64,000 nucleotides of DNA from Gonocerus acuteangulatus (taxonomy: Eukaryota; Arthropoda; Insecta; Hemiptera; Coreidae), in assembly GCA_946811695.1 (NCBI GenBank), contig OX328127.1:51154274-51218273 (forward strand). Direction: 5' to 3'. A program made the translations under genes and the position numbers. Position 1 is the stretch's first letter; each line of letters starts with the position of its first letter. The notes beneath the pieces are model-generated. The model saw only the letters and a program-made list of their open reading frames with translations. It did no database searches and was not told where the DNA came from. Of this stretch, positions 25,571-35,777 are shown piece by piece.

Positions 25571-25786
25571 CATGGGCTTTTATAAGGGGGGCTCAACCCC
25601 CTCAAAACCTCAAAAATAAATGAAATATTATCACTTAGTTTTAATTTTTTTTTTGGGGGGGGGGGGGGTATAATAGCGTTTTAGTTCGCTAATTATTCCA
25701 AGTTCAAGGTTGTTATTATTCCATACATCCCAATTCCCCCAGTGTGTCACAGCTCCCTCAGAAATTATTTCATATATACGCCCATG
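25571..25786. mobile_element. hAT-like MITE with 8-bp target duplication
   Basis: Starts CATGGGCTTTTATA, ends TATATACGCCCATG, and is flanked by perfect GAAGATGG duplications (25,563-25,570 and 25,787-25,794). Same family as 7294-7580, but shorter. Confidence 0.85.
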
Positions 25787-25794
25787 GAAGATGG

Positions 25795-26359
25795 TCATCT
25801 TCGACTTACCAGGATTGGTCATATTTTACAAAAAAATGCAAAGCGTTCCAAACTGCTCTTAGTACATCCTCTTTTCCAACCGTAACCAAAATTTCTATAA
25901 TTTAGTTAGCATAAATTTGGAAGATGTGGGAAAAACTTCCTTTCATTCCCACCTCAAATTACATTTTAAAAATGTTCCTGGAATCCCTAAAGTTTGCCGG
26001 AAAAAAACTATATTCGGGATTGAGGGTTTTGCCGGATAACGAAAAAACTTGTCGCTTTGTACATCGTATTTTCCTACCATTTTATCCAAATATGTGTTTA
26101 TGTATGTTTATATATACCTACTTGTCTGTTCGCGCTCCTAAAAGTCTGTTCGTGAACTCCTCGCCTAAAAGGGCCACGTCTTAACGGAATACCATTAATA
26201 TAGTGTCACGCAGCTGCTAGTGGAAAGCTGTTTAAAATATAGATATTGCTATGTTCAAAAAATAGCAAATACTTACAAGTAATGTAGCTAAAGCTTCTTC
26301 GAGAAAGTGCTAGGAAGAGGTTAGTTGAGAAGAAATTTTATTATCTGATCTAATCATTG

Positions 26360-26412
<53 letters not shown>

Positions 26413-27345
26413 CTGCGTTCAATTGGAATGTGTTAATAGAGTTCATCTTGCGTTATCACTTCATCACAACAAATCATGCGTTTAACCGTTCTCAAGAAAC
26501 AATTGTGGCTCAAATTTGCCTTAGTAAATTAAGTGTGGCTAAGGATTCCTCAGACATTGGAATGTTATCCTTCAAGGCGTATTACCAAAAGTAATAAAAA
26601 TAGTCAAAAGTACAATATAATATATGGACAAGCCTGAAAATGAATGAGGACAGGAGATGGGAGGCGTTGTAGGCTAAAAGGAGTTGACATGGCTCTAATA
26701 CTGTAGATTTTCTGGAGGTTATTTGTGGCGCGACCAGCCTACGAACTGGTTGGGATCGGCGCTTCCAGTGCTGCTTTGTGATTTATTCCACCAGAGCCAG
26801 TCCAAGCCTCAGAATTAGCTATCTACAATCAATAGGCTCCATTTCAATATACAACCAACATCTATTACAGTTCCTTCATTCTTTCTGTCAGAGATTTTCA
26901 AACGTTCACAGTTTATGTATCATAGTTTTCCTTTTAAGTGGAGCTTTTAGGGAGTCGGCAGTCAGTATTATCAGTGTGTAGAAGAGGAAAAAGACTTGCT
27001 TTCTATCCTATAATGTTTGGAGTACTTTAAATCAATACTTTTTAAATATTATAAGCCATTCTTTCAGCGCAGTATTGTTTCATTCTTTCTTATTTTGCTT
27101 TCCCCCCTTCATCAGAGATTAGGATCGACCGTTTGGTTTTGATTTCGTCTTGGAACCTCTCTCTCTTTGGGGTTTTATCTATGAGCACTTTTTCTGTGAT
27201 TTTCTTGTTGCCGAAGAAGTTAACAATGCATTCGGTTAGCCTATCCGTGTTCATTCAGTCTATTCAATGCATCTGTCCAAATAAATCAATTTTTCTCTTC
27301 TCCATTGTGTCCGAGAGGTATTCGGTTAATTTGGAAATCATTTCC
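25795..27345. other. Non-coding with (TA)n tract
   Basis: (TA)n at about 26,361-26,411. At 26,096-26,200 there is a piece resembling the CTGTTCGCGCTC start of family R. No gene is supported. Confidence 0.5.
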
Positions 27346-27371
27346 TATATATATATATATATATATATATA

Positions 27372-27523
27372 AGATAGGAGGCTAAGAGAGCAGAGCTCTA
27401 ATCCTTCCCAGTCTGTAATCAGCTCTTAGGAATTAGGAATAAAGTAGTTGTTATCTGGCTTCCAGTGTGTACAGATCTGTTCTTATTCCCTCTTCCTAGC
27501 GTGTTTTCACGATTAAGTTAACT
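27372..27523 (+). repeat. 5' LTR (152 bp)
   Basis: Begins AGATAGGAGGCTAAG, ends GATTAAGTTAACT, and matches 32,527-32,678 base for base. It has an AATAAA at 27,438-27,443 and no obvious TATA box. The terminal T may be shared with the primer-binding site. Confidence 0.95.
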
Positions 27524-27540
27524 GGTGCCGAAACCCGGGA
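27523..27540 (+). other. Primer-binding site complementary to tRNA-Phe
   Basis: TGGTGCCGAAACCCGGGA is the reverse complement of the last 18 nt of animal tRNA-Phe(GAA), including CCA. It starts directly at the end of the 5' LTR. Confidence 0.88.
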
Positions 27541-27601
27541 ACCACTCGGAATTACGGACTGCGGTTTCCAACATTTTTTTATTCGGTTCTGAGAAAGGTG
27601 T

Positions 27602-28777
27602 ATGTCGAACGGTATTTTGCGTTTCCCCAGATTAACCATTCAAGACCGATTACATTTAGTTCGAGGAGTTGAGTTGGAAATGGAGGATCATTCAGCAGCC
27701 TTTCTATGGCTTAAAATACAGGCTGCGACAGCATTGGACGTACGGACATCAATTGGTGACCTACAGTGCTTCTCCGGGCAACCGGGCGAATTGACGCATT
27801 TTATTAAAGGGGGGGACAGAATCTCTGCAGTTATAAAAGCCAAATTAGACGCTAAACTTCTTATTGAAGACGATGCAAAGGCGTTGAGAGCTTCGTTAAT
27901 ATGCAGAATCACGCGCTCTGTATTAAACAGAATTCAAGCCGATGAAGATACCGAGTGGGCTACAGTAAAAGAAAGGTTAAAGAAAGCGTATGGCGGAGGA
28001 AGATGGACCCCTGAGGAAGATATTTTTGCTATGTTTCGGGAGACGAGGAAGCCGGGACAGACCGAAGGGAGCTACGCGGCTGTTCTTATCTCGCAATATC
28101 ACAAGATCTTCGACAAGATGGCAGAAACTCTCGAGCTGGCAGAAGTTAAGGGCAGGATGGCGTTTGTATCTCTCATCTTAAAAGTCCAGCTAGCCAAGGA
28201 AATTAGGCGACGAGAGGGGTTTCAAAAAGATAAGGACTTTCTAGATTGTGCTCAGGAACTCGTTGATACGTCGGCTCGGGAACTGGAAGCACGAGATTCA
28301 GAAGAACCAGGAGATTGGACGCGGATAGTGCACAGGAGACAAAGGCCACGACAGCCACGATACGAGGACAATCGGGATGACCACAGGGTAAATCCGAGGC
28401 ACAGATCGGGTGAAAGAGGCAGGCCAAGAGGCGTCAAACGGCGAGAAGAACGGAGATGTCATCAATGCCGTAAAGTTGGGCACATCGCAATGCATTGTCC
28501 ACAGACACGATGTTTCGAGTGCAATACGCCGGGGCATATAGCGAAGCAATGCCCATATATGGCTAGAAAACGGCCTAATCAACCGGAGCCCATGGAAATA
28601 AATAATCAGCGGATCCGGCGGAGGGGTCGCCCAGCTTCGCTCACGTCTGAAACGTCGGTGAACTCGGATACAGAGGATATTAGTGACCAAGGTGGAAAGC
28701 AGCCGAACGAGTGGAATCATCAGAGTGAGCGGCGCCGCTTCGGAAACGAGCGCGGGCGCCTGGCAGATGTCATCTGA
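27602..28777 (+). CDS. gag: Gag polyprotein of gypsy element
   Basis: 391 codons from ATG 27,602 (79 nt after the LTR) to TGA 28,775-28,777. The N-terminal two thirds is the usual helical Gag region. A basic Arg-rich stretch (about residues 245-285) leads into two CCHC zinc knuckles, CX2CX4HX4C: CHQCRKVGHIAMHC at 286-299 and CFECNTPGHIAKQC at 304-317. These bind the RNA genome. The C-terminal 70 residues are polar and charged. The frame continues through the stop into pol with no shift, so Gag is the main product and Gag-Pol would need UGA readthrough. Length and knuckles fit Ty3/gypsy Gag. The start is well supported as the first ATG after the primer site in this frame. Confidence 0.92.
   Translation: MSNGILRFPRLTIQDRLHLVRGVELEMEDHSAAFLWLKIQAATALDVRTSIGDLQCFSGQPGELTHFIKGGDRISAVIKAKLDAKLLIEDDAKALRASLICRITRSVLNRIQADEDTEWATVKERLKKAYGGGRWTPEEDIFAMFRETRKPGQTEGSYAAVLISQYHKIFDKMAETLELAEVKGRMAFVSLILKVQLAKEIRRREGFQKDKDFLDCAQELVDTSARELEARDSEEPGDWTRIVHRRQRPRQPRYEDNRDDHRVNPRHRSGERGRPRGVKRREERRCHQCRKVGHIAMHCPQTRCFECNTPGHIAKQCPYMARKRPNQPEPMEINNQRIRRRGRPASLTSETSVNSDTEDISDQGGKQPNEWNHQSERRRFGNERGRLADVI
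28775..28777 (+). promoter_or_regulatory. In-frame UGA between gag and pol (candidate readthrough stop)
   Basis: Codon context is GTC ATC TGA GAT AAA AGA. No stop occurs from 28,778 to the pol stop at 32,146 in the same frame. The first in-frame AUG of pol is 28,976, after the protease DTG, so internal AUG initiation would lose the active site. Confidence 0.6.
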
Positions 28778-31700
28778 GATAAAAGAATATCGGGCGGCGA
28801 CACCATACGGGAGATTGCGCGAAAGTTCGACGTGAATCAGTGTAGTGAAGTGCGCGCGTATGGCGTGTTGCCGATCATAGAGGTGCGGAAGGGTGTGCGG
28901 GTTCTGGTTGACACAGGTAGTACCAGTTCAATTGCTTGCAGGTCTACAGCAGCGAAGCTCTTCAATAAGGAAAGGATGCCCCAACCTAAGGTATGCCAGT
29001 GCAAATTGCTAACGCTAGGGGGGCCTTGTGAGGTTATTGGGGAAGTAGCATTAGATCTGGACCGGTGGGGGTCAAAAGCGGATAAAGTAATCCTTCATCT
29101 CGTGGAGAAGATGACACGTGACTATAGTGCGATTTTGGGTTGTGACTTATTGACTAAGGTCGGTGCTAAAATTAAATGTAAGGGGGGCATGTGGCGGATC
29201 GCCATTGGTCGTCGAAACTATCGGTGTGTCGGAGTAATCCCCAAGGCGGAAGTCCAGGTTGGAGCGGTGAGTGGTGTCATCGATTGGAGAACCCATATTC
29301 GAAACGATTTTCAAGACATATTCTACCATCCCGGAGATGTACTCAGTGCGACGGGGGAAACTGTTCATGCCATTCCCTTGAAGCAAGACAAGGTGGTGTA
29401 TGTCAAAGAACGTCGTTATCCGGAGGCTCTGAGAAACCACATAAGGGCAGAGATCGCAGACCTGAAGCGACAGGGGATCATAGTTGATAGCTCTTCACCA
29501 TTCAACAGTCCTTTGTGGGCTGTGAAGAAGAAAGGTTCAGCGGCGGAGTGTTACCGTCTGGTGGTGGACTTTCGAAAGCTGAATGAAAATACCGTCGATG
29601 AAAACTATCCGATACCACGGTTTGAGGACATTCTCGATAGGCTGAGCGGTGCTGCAGTTTTCTCGACACTCGATCTCAAGGCTGGGTACCACCAAATAAG
29701 GATGGCGCCTCAGGACTGCTATAAGACAGCGTTTTCTTTTGAGAGAGGGCATTACCATTTCACGAGAATGCCCTTTGGTTTGAAGAATGCTCCTCTCACT
29801 TTTCAGCGCCTTATGGACGAGTTTTTGCGTGGGTTGGGGGAGAATTTTTGCCAAGTCTATATGGACGACCTATTAGTTTTCAGTCGTTCAGTACGGGAAC
29901 ATGTACATCACTTGCGGCAGGTGTTTCAACGGGTGCGACAGTTCGGTCTCAGGCTATCCTCGGAAAAATCTGTCCTAGGACAAGCAGAAATAACCTTCCT
30001 GGGCCATACAATCTCTAGGGACGGGGTACGTCCCGACCCCAGGAAATTAGAAGCCATCTTGAAAATGAAACTTCCCCGTGACATCAAAAGTATTCGCCGA
30101 TTGCTAGGGGTGTTAAATTATTATCGCCGGTTTGTGCCGGGCATGGCGGCAATGTTAGTCCCTCTCAATGATCTCCTGAAGAAAGGGCGCAAGTTAGAGA
30201 TCACGCCAGAGATTGAAAATAAAGTTCGGCAATGCATGGAGTGCTTGAAAAGCGCACCTATTTTGGCTTTCCCCAATTTTCAAAAAGAATTTCTGGTACG
30301 AACGGATGCGAGTGACTTTGCGATTGGAGCAGTATTGGTACAACCAGCAGGAGACGGGGAGCTGCCGATTGCATTTGCCAGCAGGAGGCTCACCGAGGCC
30401 GAGTCCCGGTATTCTACCCTCGAGCGGGAACTACTAGCAGTCGTCTGGGCGGTAGAGCATTTCCGGCCATATGTATTCGGGCGTCGGTTCACAGTGGCTT
30501 CAGACCATAAGCCTCTCCAGTGGATAGGGACTCTGCGCGAATCTTCTGCGCGAGTTGCGCGCTGGAAAGAGAAGCTGGCCCAGTACAACTTTTCGGTAGT
30601 CTACACGCCGGGAAAGGAGAATATAGTTGCGGATTGGCTCTCCAGGGCGCAGATGCTGAATGCTGTCACGCAGGGCGACGCTGGGCCTTCGACGGAAGTC
30701 CGCAGCTTTCCCTTGGCGCAAGAACCGGGGGGTGATGAAGAACAAGAAGCAGATAAGCGATCGACTGGGGACAGTTCAGGGACTTCAGGAGAGCGTCCAA
30801 ACGACCTACCCGAAGTAGAAGACATTGTCAACAATAAGCGGCAGCAGATAATTTGGATTTCCACCCCAACGGGTGCACCACGTGTTGAGTACGAAAGGTC
30901 GGGGAGATGCCGCATTTGTATTATTCGGGCGGAGGCAGGTGTCAATCTCCAGACGGTTGGCAAGTTGTTGACTGACGCATCTAGACCAGGCAAAACACAC
31001 CATTTGTATGTGGGCAACGAGGTCGTATGGTCTAAAATCAAGTCCTTATGGGAGGCCGAACGTATAGGTCTGGACAGAGGGTTCGTACGGTGCTCCACCT
31101 GGGCAGAACCAGTTCTTGATGCTCAACGTCAACAAGATATAACGCGAGACTACCATGTTGGTAAAACAAATCATCGAGGGGAACCCGAGACATTGGCGGC
31201 GTTACGCCGGAGGTATTACTGGAGAGGTATGCGGACTACCATCAAGGAAGTTATTGCAGCTTGTGACATATGCCTGCGGGCTAAATATGACAGACGTCCA
31301 GTTCAGGTGAGACAAGAGTTGACTAAAACGACAGACGTGCCTTTGGAGAGTCTGCAAGTTGATATCTTTACGTGGACAGGTCGAAAGTGGATCACCATTG
31401 TTGACACCTTCAGCAAGTTAGCAGCAGCCTATCGCATAACAGCAAAGTCGGCGAGAGCCTCAGTCGGCGCATTGGCGGAATGGTGTCAGCACTACGGGGT
31501 ACCATTACTGATTACTTCGGACAACGGCCGTGAATTTGACAATGCCGAGGTGCGTGACTACATGACACAGATTGGCTGTTCCTGGCATCTAACCACTCCC
31601 GGACATCCCAAGAGTCGCGGGGTAGTAGAGAGGTTCCATAGTACTCTCAGTGAACACTTGCGTGTGCTTCAGTTGGACAGGAGTATGACCCCGGAGGATG

Positions 31701-32146
31701 CAATGCCCCGTGCCGTAATGGCATATAATCATTCTATCCATGCTACTACGGGATTCTCACCGTTCGAGGTCGTCTTTGGTTTACGTGGAAGACCCCGAAA
31801 CGTCACAGAAACCGCCGCGGATAAAGCTGTACTCAATGTGGTCTTGGAGAGCAGAGCAGCACTGGACAGTCGTTGGCAAAAGATCCGAGCCAAGCTGCGA
31901 CGTGAAAAGGAGCGTCGGGTGCACAAACACAACGATGGCCTGACTGATGTTGTGCGACCACTCCAGATCGGTGACGTAGTGTATCGGAAGAGACTGACGG
32001 ATCGGCAGAAAGACGGAGCTCGCTACGATGGTCCTTTCAGGGTCGTGGCAATCCGCGAACACAACGTAGTCACGGTGGAGAGTGAAGACAGGCAGAAGAG
32101 ACGACGTCACGTACACTTGGAACAGTTGAGGATTCCTCGCAGGTGA
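28778..32146 (+). CDS. pol: Pol polyprotein (protease, RT, RNase H, integrase)
   Basis: The frame is open from just after the gag UGA. Residues are numbered here from GTG 28,832 (1104 codons to TGA). Aspartic protease: LVDTGSTSS, DTG at 27-29. Reverse transcriptase: LDLKAGYHQI with Asp281, MPFGLKNAP, and YMDD at 343-346. RNase H: TDASDFAIGA with Asp492, LERELLAVVWA and ASDHKPLQW. Integrase: an HHCC zinc region ending CDICLRAK, catalytic Asp844 (LQVDIFTW), Asp897 (TSDNGREF) and Glu933 (GVVERFHSTL), exact D-D-35-E spacing; then a GPY/F-type module (YDGPFRVV). It makes cDNA and inserts it. All catalytic residues I checked are present. It has no AUG before the protease site, so it is probably expressed as Gag-Pol. 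The RT motif reads APLTFQ where APATFQ or APSTFQ is more usual. Confidence 0.95.
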   Translation, partial: DKRISGGDTIREIARKFDVNQCSEVRAYGVLPIIEVRKGVRVLVDTGSTSSIACRSTAAKLFNKERMPQPKVCQCKLLTLGGPCEVIGEVALDLDRWGSKADKVILHLVEKMTRDYSAILGCDLLTKVGAKIKCKGGMWRIAIGRRNYRCVGVIPKAEVQVGAVSGVIDWRTHIRNDFQDIFYHPGDVLSATGETVHAIPLKQDKVVYVKERRYPEALRNHIRAEIADLKRQGIIVDSSSPFNSPLWAVKKKGSAAECYRLVVDFRKLNENTVDENYPIPRFEDILDRLSGAAVFSTLDLKAGYHQIRMAPQDCYKTAFSFERGHYHFTRMPFGLKNAPLTFQRLMDEFLRGLGENFCQVYMDDLLVFSRSVREHVHHLRQVFQRVRQFGLRLSSEKSVLGQAEITFLGHTISRDGVRPDPRKLEAILKMKLPRDIKSIRRLLGVLNYYRRFVPGMAAMLVPLNDLLKKGRKLEITPEIENKVRQCMECLKSAPILAFPNFQKEFLVRTDASDFAIGAVLVQPAGDGELPIAFASRRLTEAESRYSTLERELLAVVWAVEHFRPYVFGRRFTVASDHKPLQWIGTLRESSARVARWKEKLAQYNFSVVYTPGKENIVADWLSRAQMLNAVTQGDAGPSTEVRSFPLAQEPGGDEEQEADKRSTGDSSGTSGERPNDLPEVEDIVNNKRQQIIWISTPTGAPRVEYERSGRCRICIIRAEAGVNLQTVGKLLTDASRPGKTHHLYVGNEVVWSKIKSLWEAERIGLDRGFVRCSTWAEPVLDAQRQQDITRDYHVGKTNHRGEPETLAALRRRYYWRGMRTTIKEVIAACDICLRAKYDRRPVQVRQELTKTTDVPLESLQVDIFTWTGRKWITIVDTFSKLAAAYRITAKSARASVGALAEWCQHYGVPLLITSDNGREFDNAEVRDYMTQIGCSWHLTTPGHPKSRGVVERFHSTLSEHLRVLQLDRSMTPEDAMPRAVMAYNHSIHATTGFSPFEVVFGLRGRPRNVTETAADKAVLNVVLESRAALDSRWQKIRAKLRREKERRVHKHNDGLTDVVRPLQIGDVVYRKRLTDRQKDGARYDGPFRVVAIREHNVVTVESEDRQKRRRHVHLEQLRIPRR

Positions 32147-32526
32147 CTTTGTACATGGTGTGTTCCTGTGGGGGTTGGTGGCATCCTCTTATTCAGTGGT
32201 AATCCTTGGGGTGTAGTGTGCGATGACCGTGCTATAAATCGCGGGTGTTTTCGTTCATAAATTTCGTAACATTTATTTTTTTTTGTTTTGTTTTAACCTT
32301 GGGCCTTGGGCCTTTGTAAATCTTTTGTATTTGTCAATTTTTCTTCTAAATATGGCGGAGGCCATGATATGATGCCCTAAGACGGTCCTATGCATGTTAG
32401 GCTTAAGTTCATTGAATAATGTAATATCTTTTGTGTCTTGTTGTTATTTATTCTTGTTTTTGTTGTATTTTTACTATTATTGTTAATTATAGTTTTTGTA
32501 AGGTTACCCAAAAACTGGTGAGGGGG
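32147..32526 (+). other. Retrotransposon 3' non-coding region and polypurine tract
   Basis: 380 nt with no env-like frame. The polypurine tract GGTGAGGGGG ends at 32,526, directly before the 3' LTR, as required to prime plus-strand DNA synthesis. Confidence 0.85.
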
Positions 32527-32678
32527 AGATAGGAGGCTAAGAGAGCAGAGCTCTAATCCTTCCCAGTCTGTAATCAGCTCTTAGGAATTAGGAATAAAGT
32601 AGTTGTTATCTGGCTTCCAGTGTGTACAGATCTGTTCTTATTCCCTCTTCCTAGCGTGTTTTCACGATTAAGTTAACT
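32527..32678 (+). repeat. 3' LTR (152 bp)
   Basis: Identical to 27,372-27,523. Its AATAAA at 32,593-32,598 is a candidate polyadenylation signal. It is followed by the rest of the (TA)n tract. Confidence 0.95.
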
Positions 32679-32698
32679 TATATATATATATATATATA

Positions 32699-33896
32699 AC
32701 CTATACATACCTTACGTTAGCACCTTGCCGTCTATAAAGTATGGCCCGATTGTGATCAAATATGGTGGGAAAAGAATGCATGTTGTCTAAGGCAAAAGGT
32801 CTTGTAGAAATAGCCCCCTCCAGAAAGACTCTTATTGCTGAGGAAAAAAATCGAAGCTTTTATAGGTTTCAAGATGCAGTTTTATAGGAATTTAAACCTA
32901 GTGAGTTGAATAATACCAGTTTCATGCAATATCTTTCACTATTTTCGTAAGAAACTTGAAACAACTAAAATGTTGGTCTTTGATGCTACAAAACGTATGA
33001 GATAATTGAATCTTTTTTCATATCCTTTGGAAAAAAGGAAAAAGTAAATGATATTAATAAATATCAGCAGTTTTGATCAAAAACTTTGTCTGTTTGTTAA
33101 CATTTCGGAACCATTACATTGTGATAGGACCACTGCAGTCGAAGAAAACAATACTTGAAATGTAGGACGTGCCGGTCTTCGTTATATTCACGGTTAAATA
33201 TGGAAGGTTTTTATTCTAACCATTCCAGATCACACCACAGATAAACATGATATAGGAAACACGTCATGATGAAGCAGTTTCTATTATTTTTTTTTTTTTA
33301 TTTTTTTAGTATATCGATTTCCTGTTTTATTCTAATTCGTTTACCCAAGTAAGATAGCCATTTTTATAGTATTATATGTGTAATGTTTCCTGTTTACGAA
33401 AAGGCTGGGTACTATGCATGAAAATGCTTTGATACACCTTTAATAAGTCCTCAACCTTTCTGTGTTCTATCACAAAGCATTCTTTGATTCCTGGGGGGGG
33501 GGGAGTGTCGGAGAGGGAAGAGATGATCTTAAGATTGAGTAGAAGTCTATTGATGAAACAGTACAAGCTATTTATTAAACCTTCTAAAAACAGAGCGGGT
33601 TCCTGTCTAACCTTGGCAAGAAAAGAACTAAATCTAGTGTTAGATCTCCTCGCAGGGGTGGAGGAACATCTAGATGAAGGTGATTCAAAATTTACGCCTG
33701 AACCTTTTTTACAGTAAATTTATTAGGCACTATTTTGTAACCGTTTTGAGATATTTAGGCAAGTGTACGAAAAGTCCAAAATGCTCCTATCTCATGAAAT
33801 ATTTCGTTAATGAGATATAGATATTTTGCCGTTCAGGTGATAGATAACAAGTCAAGGAATGTTTGGGATTTGGCTTCAGAAAAATCCATAGGTATT
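32699..33896. other. Non-coding, nothing recognised
   Basis: AT-rich with T- and G-runs (33,290s and 33,493-33,502). The 77-codon frame at 33,484-33,717 has no family or context. Confidence 0.5.
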
Positions 33897-33934
33897 TCCA
33901 ACGTTTCGGCATGTTATTTGGCAGCCTTCTTCAA
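33897..33934 (-). other. Hammerhead-like half-site (decayed)
   Basis: The minus strand reads TTGAAGAAGGCTGCC, AAATAACAT, GCCGAAACGTTGG. This is a CTGANGA-like box (first base T), a GGC/GCC stem and GAAAC. Closing helices are not demonstrable. Confidence 0.4.
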
Positions 33935-35534
33935 CAACGACGTGGAGGAAGACCACGATAAATTTTAGGTGGCCATGGTAAGTTACCATTTCTTCATCCC
34001 TCACCTAGGAATTTTGTCCGAAATACAGATTTTTCAGAAGGCCTGACGTTATCTCTTAGCCGAACCCCAAGCATTCCTTGAGAAAATTTTTAATAATACG
34101 TACTTCCTCTGGTCCAAACGCAACCAAAATGTATTTACCCCAGTTTTAATAGTTGTCAAATGTTGGTTTGACATCATCAGCGGGTGTCCCGCAGATTTAT
34201 CTCTACTTATTAGACAATTTTATGGCTCAGAAATTTCTTAATTAGATTTTCCCATTCATGAGAGTGATATCGATGGATATTTTCTCTCCTCAGGATATCA
34301 CAGGCCATGTCTCATTCGCCTCCAATCCTCCCTGCTAGTCGTAGGGTGTGGTTGGATGGCGTAAGGTAACTCCAGGTCATCCTAGAATCCTTCCTGATAA
34401 GGAAGGTATTCGGCTGACAACTGGGGACACCTGAGGCGTAGACAAGTAACTAATATCAAATTACAAAATAAAGTTGAATTGTAGATTGTAATATTCTATA
34501 AATAAAATATTTATTTATTAAAAAAAAAAGATTTCCCCACAATAATTAATATTATAATTGAATCAAATGAATCATTTTTGTTATGCTCGAATCGAAATAG
34601 GTTGTAATTAATGATGACTGTGGTAAATTATAATTTTATAATAGTCTTATAAAAAAGACATTATTGAATTTCCTGTACTAAGACATGGAGCTTAGGAACA
34701 TGTGTGGAGTAACTATCGACTGGGAACCGAAGACAAGGTACTATAGCTGTACAAGTGACCAGACATATTACTGTTATTACTCGCTGGCGGAGATCCTGTC
34801 TCGCCAGTTGCTACACCATGGGAATACCCTGTACAAGATGAATACACAATAGTTCTCTATCGAGAAGAAAATATCACTTTAGGGTGGACTGGAGTACGGT
34901 GGTTACTTATATCCAGAATGTGGAGAAATAATATTATTTGATCATATTTAAAGATGCTGCACTTCAGGTGCGAATTGCATTCTCGATCAAAATGATTTCT
35001 CTTTATAGGGAATAGGGGTATGTAATGTCCTACTCTAATAAGATCAAATGCAAAATATATTAAAAATAAAAAAATAGTATAAATAATTTTTTTTTTATTA
35101 TTGTATATATTTTATAAATGGGTAATTATAGTGTCAATAAGCTTGTTCTATGGTGACAATCAGTAGTATGTCGCTCACTTTTTCAACAACTTCATACCTC
35201 AAAGGTCGGCTATTTTTAGTTTTGACTATTTTCAGAATGCCCCGTACGTGTAGTATAACTCCGCGAGCTCGTGGTATTTTTAAATTTATATTTAATCCAT
35301 TGAAGCAAGTAGTGTCGTTTCTGTACTATAATATATTTCATGAGCGTTCTTTTCAAGAGTGTCACAATTCACTTACCGTCAAGCCCATAGGCAGGAAACA
35401 TCTTTTAAAAATATCCGAAAGCCGTTAAAATTGACTAATTTTCAATCTGTAAAATGTTGAAAACTTGAATGCCCTAGTTTTTTTTTTTGAAAAATATTTC
35501 AAATATGTAAAGCATGTCGTTTGGATTTTGCAAC
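33935..35534. other. Non-coding, dispersed repeat pieces
   Basis: 34,030-34,100 (AGCCGAACCCCAAGCATTCC) resembles 57,105-57,170 and, inverted, 33,855-33,885, so this is a dispersed repeat. No gene is supported. Confidence 0.45.
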
Positions 35535-35546
35535 AATTTGAAACAT

Positions 35547-35777
35547 TTTAACTTGTAGGCTTCCACGGTCCGAGTCATTACAAATATTATAGTCTTCTGG
35601 TATTGACCGTGTCACAAACTTCTTTGCCGACGTTTTGCTAGTCATACTGCCAACTTCCTCAGGGCTTAGTCTGAGAAGATTCTCAGACTAAGCCCTGAGG
35701 AAGCTGGCAGTATGACTAGCGAAACGTCAGCAAAGAAGTTTGTGACACGGTCAATACCAGAAGACTATAATATTTGT
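35547..35777. mobile_element. Palindromic foldback element with 12-bp flanking duplication
   Basis: 35,577-35,780 is a 204-bp near-perfect palindrome: arms of about 101 bp, a 2-nt centre, three mismatches by eye. AATTTGAAACAT occurs on both sides (35,535-35,546 and 35,778-35,789), consistent with a target duplication around an inserted unit that also includes the AGGCTTCCACGGTCCGAG segment. Each arm carries CTGAGGAAGCTGGCAG and, after TATGACTAGC, GAAACGTC, a hammerhead-like core. Penelope-like retroelements combine such cores with variable-length duplications, so this is a candidate remnant. No RT is present. Confidence 0.65.

Larger units (their letters stand above)
27372..32678 (+). mobile_element. 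Intact-looking Ty3/gypsy LTR retrotransposon (5,307 bp)
   Basis: In order: a 152-bp 5' LTR, tRNA-Phe-type primer-binding site, gag, in-frame UGA, pol (protease, RT, RNase H, integrase), a polypurine tract and a 152-bp 3' LTR. The two LTRs are identical by eye along their full length, so the insertion is recent. Domain order PR-RT-RH-IN places it in Ty3/gypsy (Metaviridae). There is no env frame between pol and the 3' LTR and no chromodomain after integrase. It sits inside a (TA)n tract; TATA abuts both ends and could be a 4-bp target duplication, but the microsatellite makes this ambiguous. LTR termini are AG...CT rather than TG...CA, as in some TATA-targeting insect gypsy relatives. The lineage is not assigned. 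Confidence 0.95.

Noticed and set aside
30280..31098. Long minus-strand open frames opposite pol (for example 30,601-31,098, 165 codons)
   Set aside because: They are shadows of the pol reading frame, with no known domain or own start context.
32147..32526. Possible env gene of the retrotransposon
   Set aside because: Only 380 nt lie between pol and the 3' LTR and no frame of useful length exists.
33484..33717. 77-codon frame starting MIPGGGG
   Set aside because: Starts in a G-run, no family, no context.
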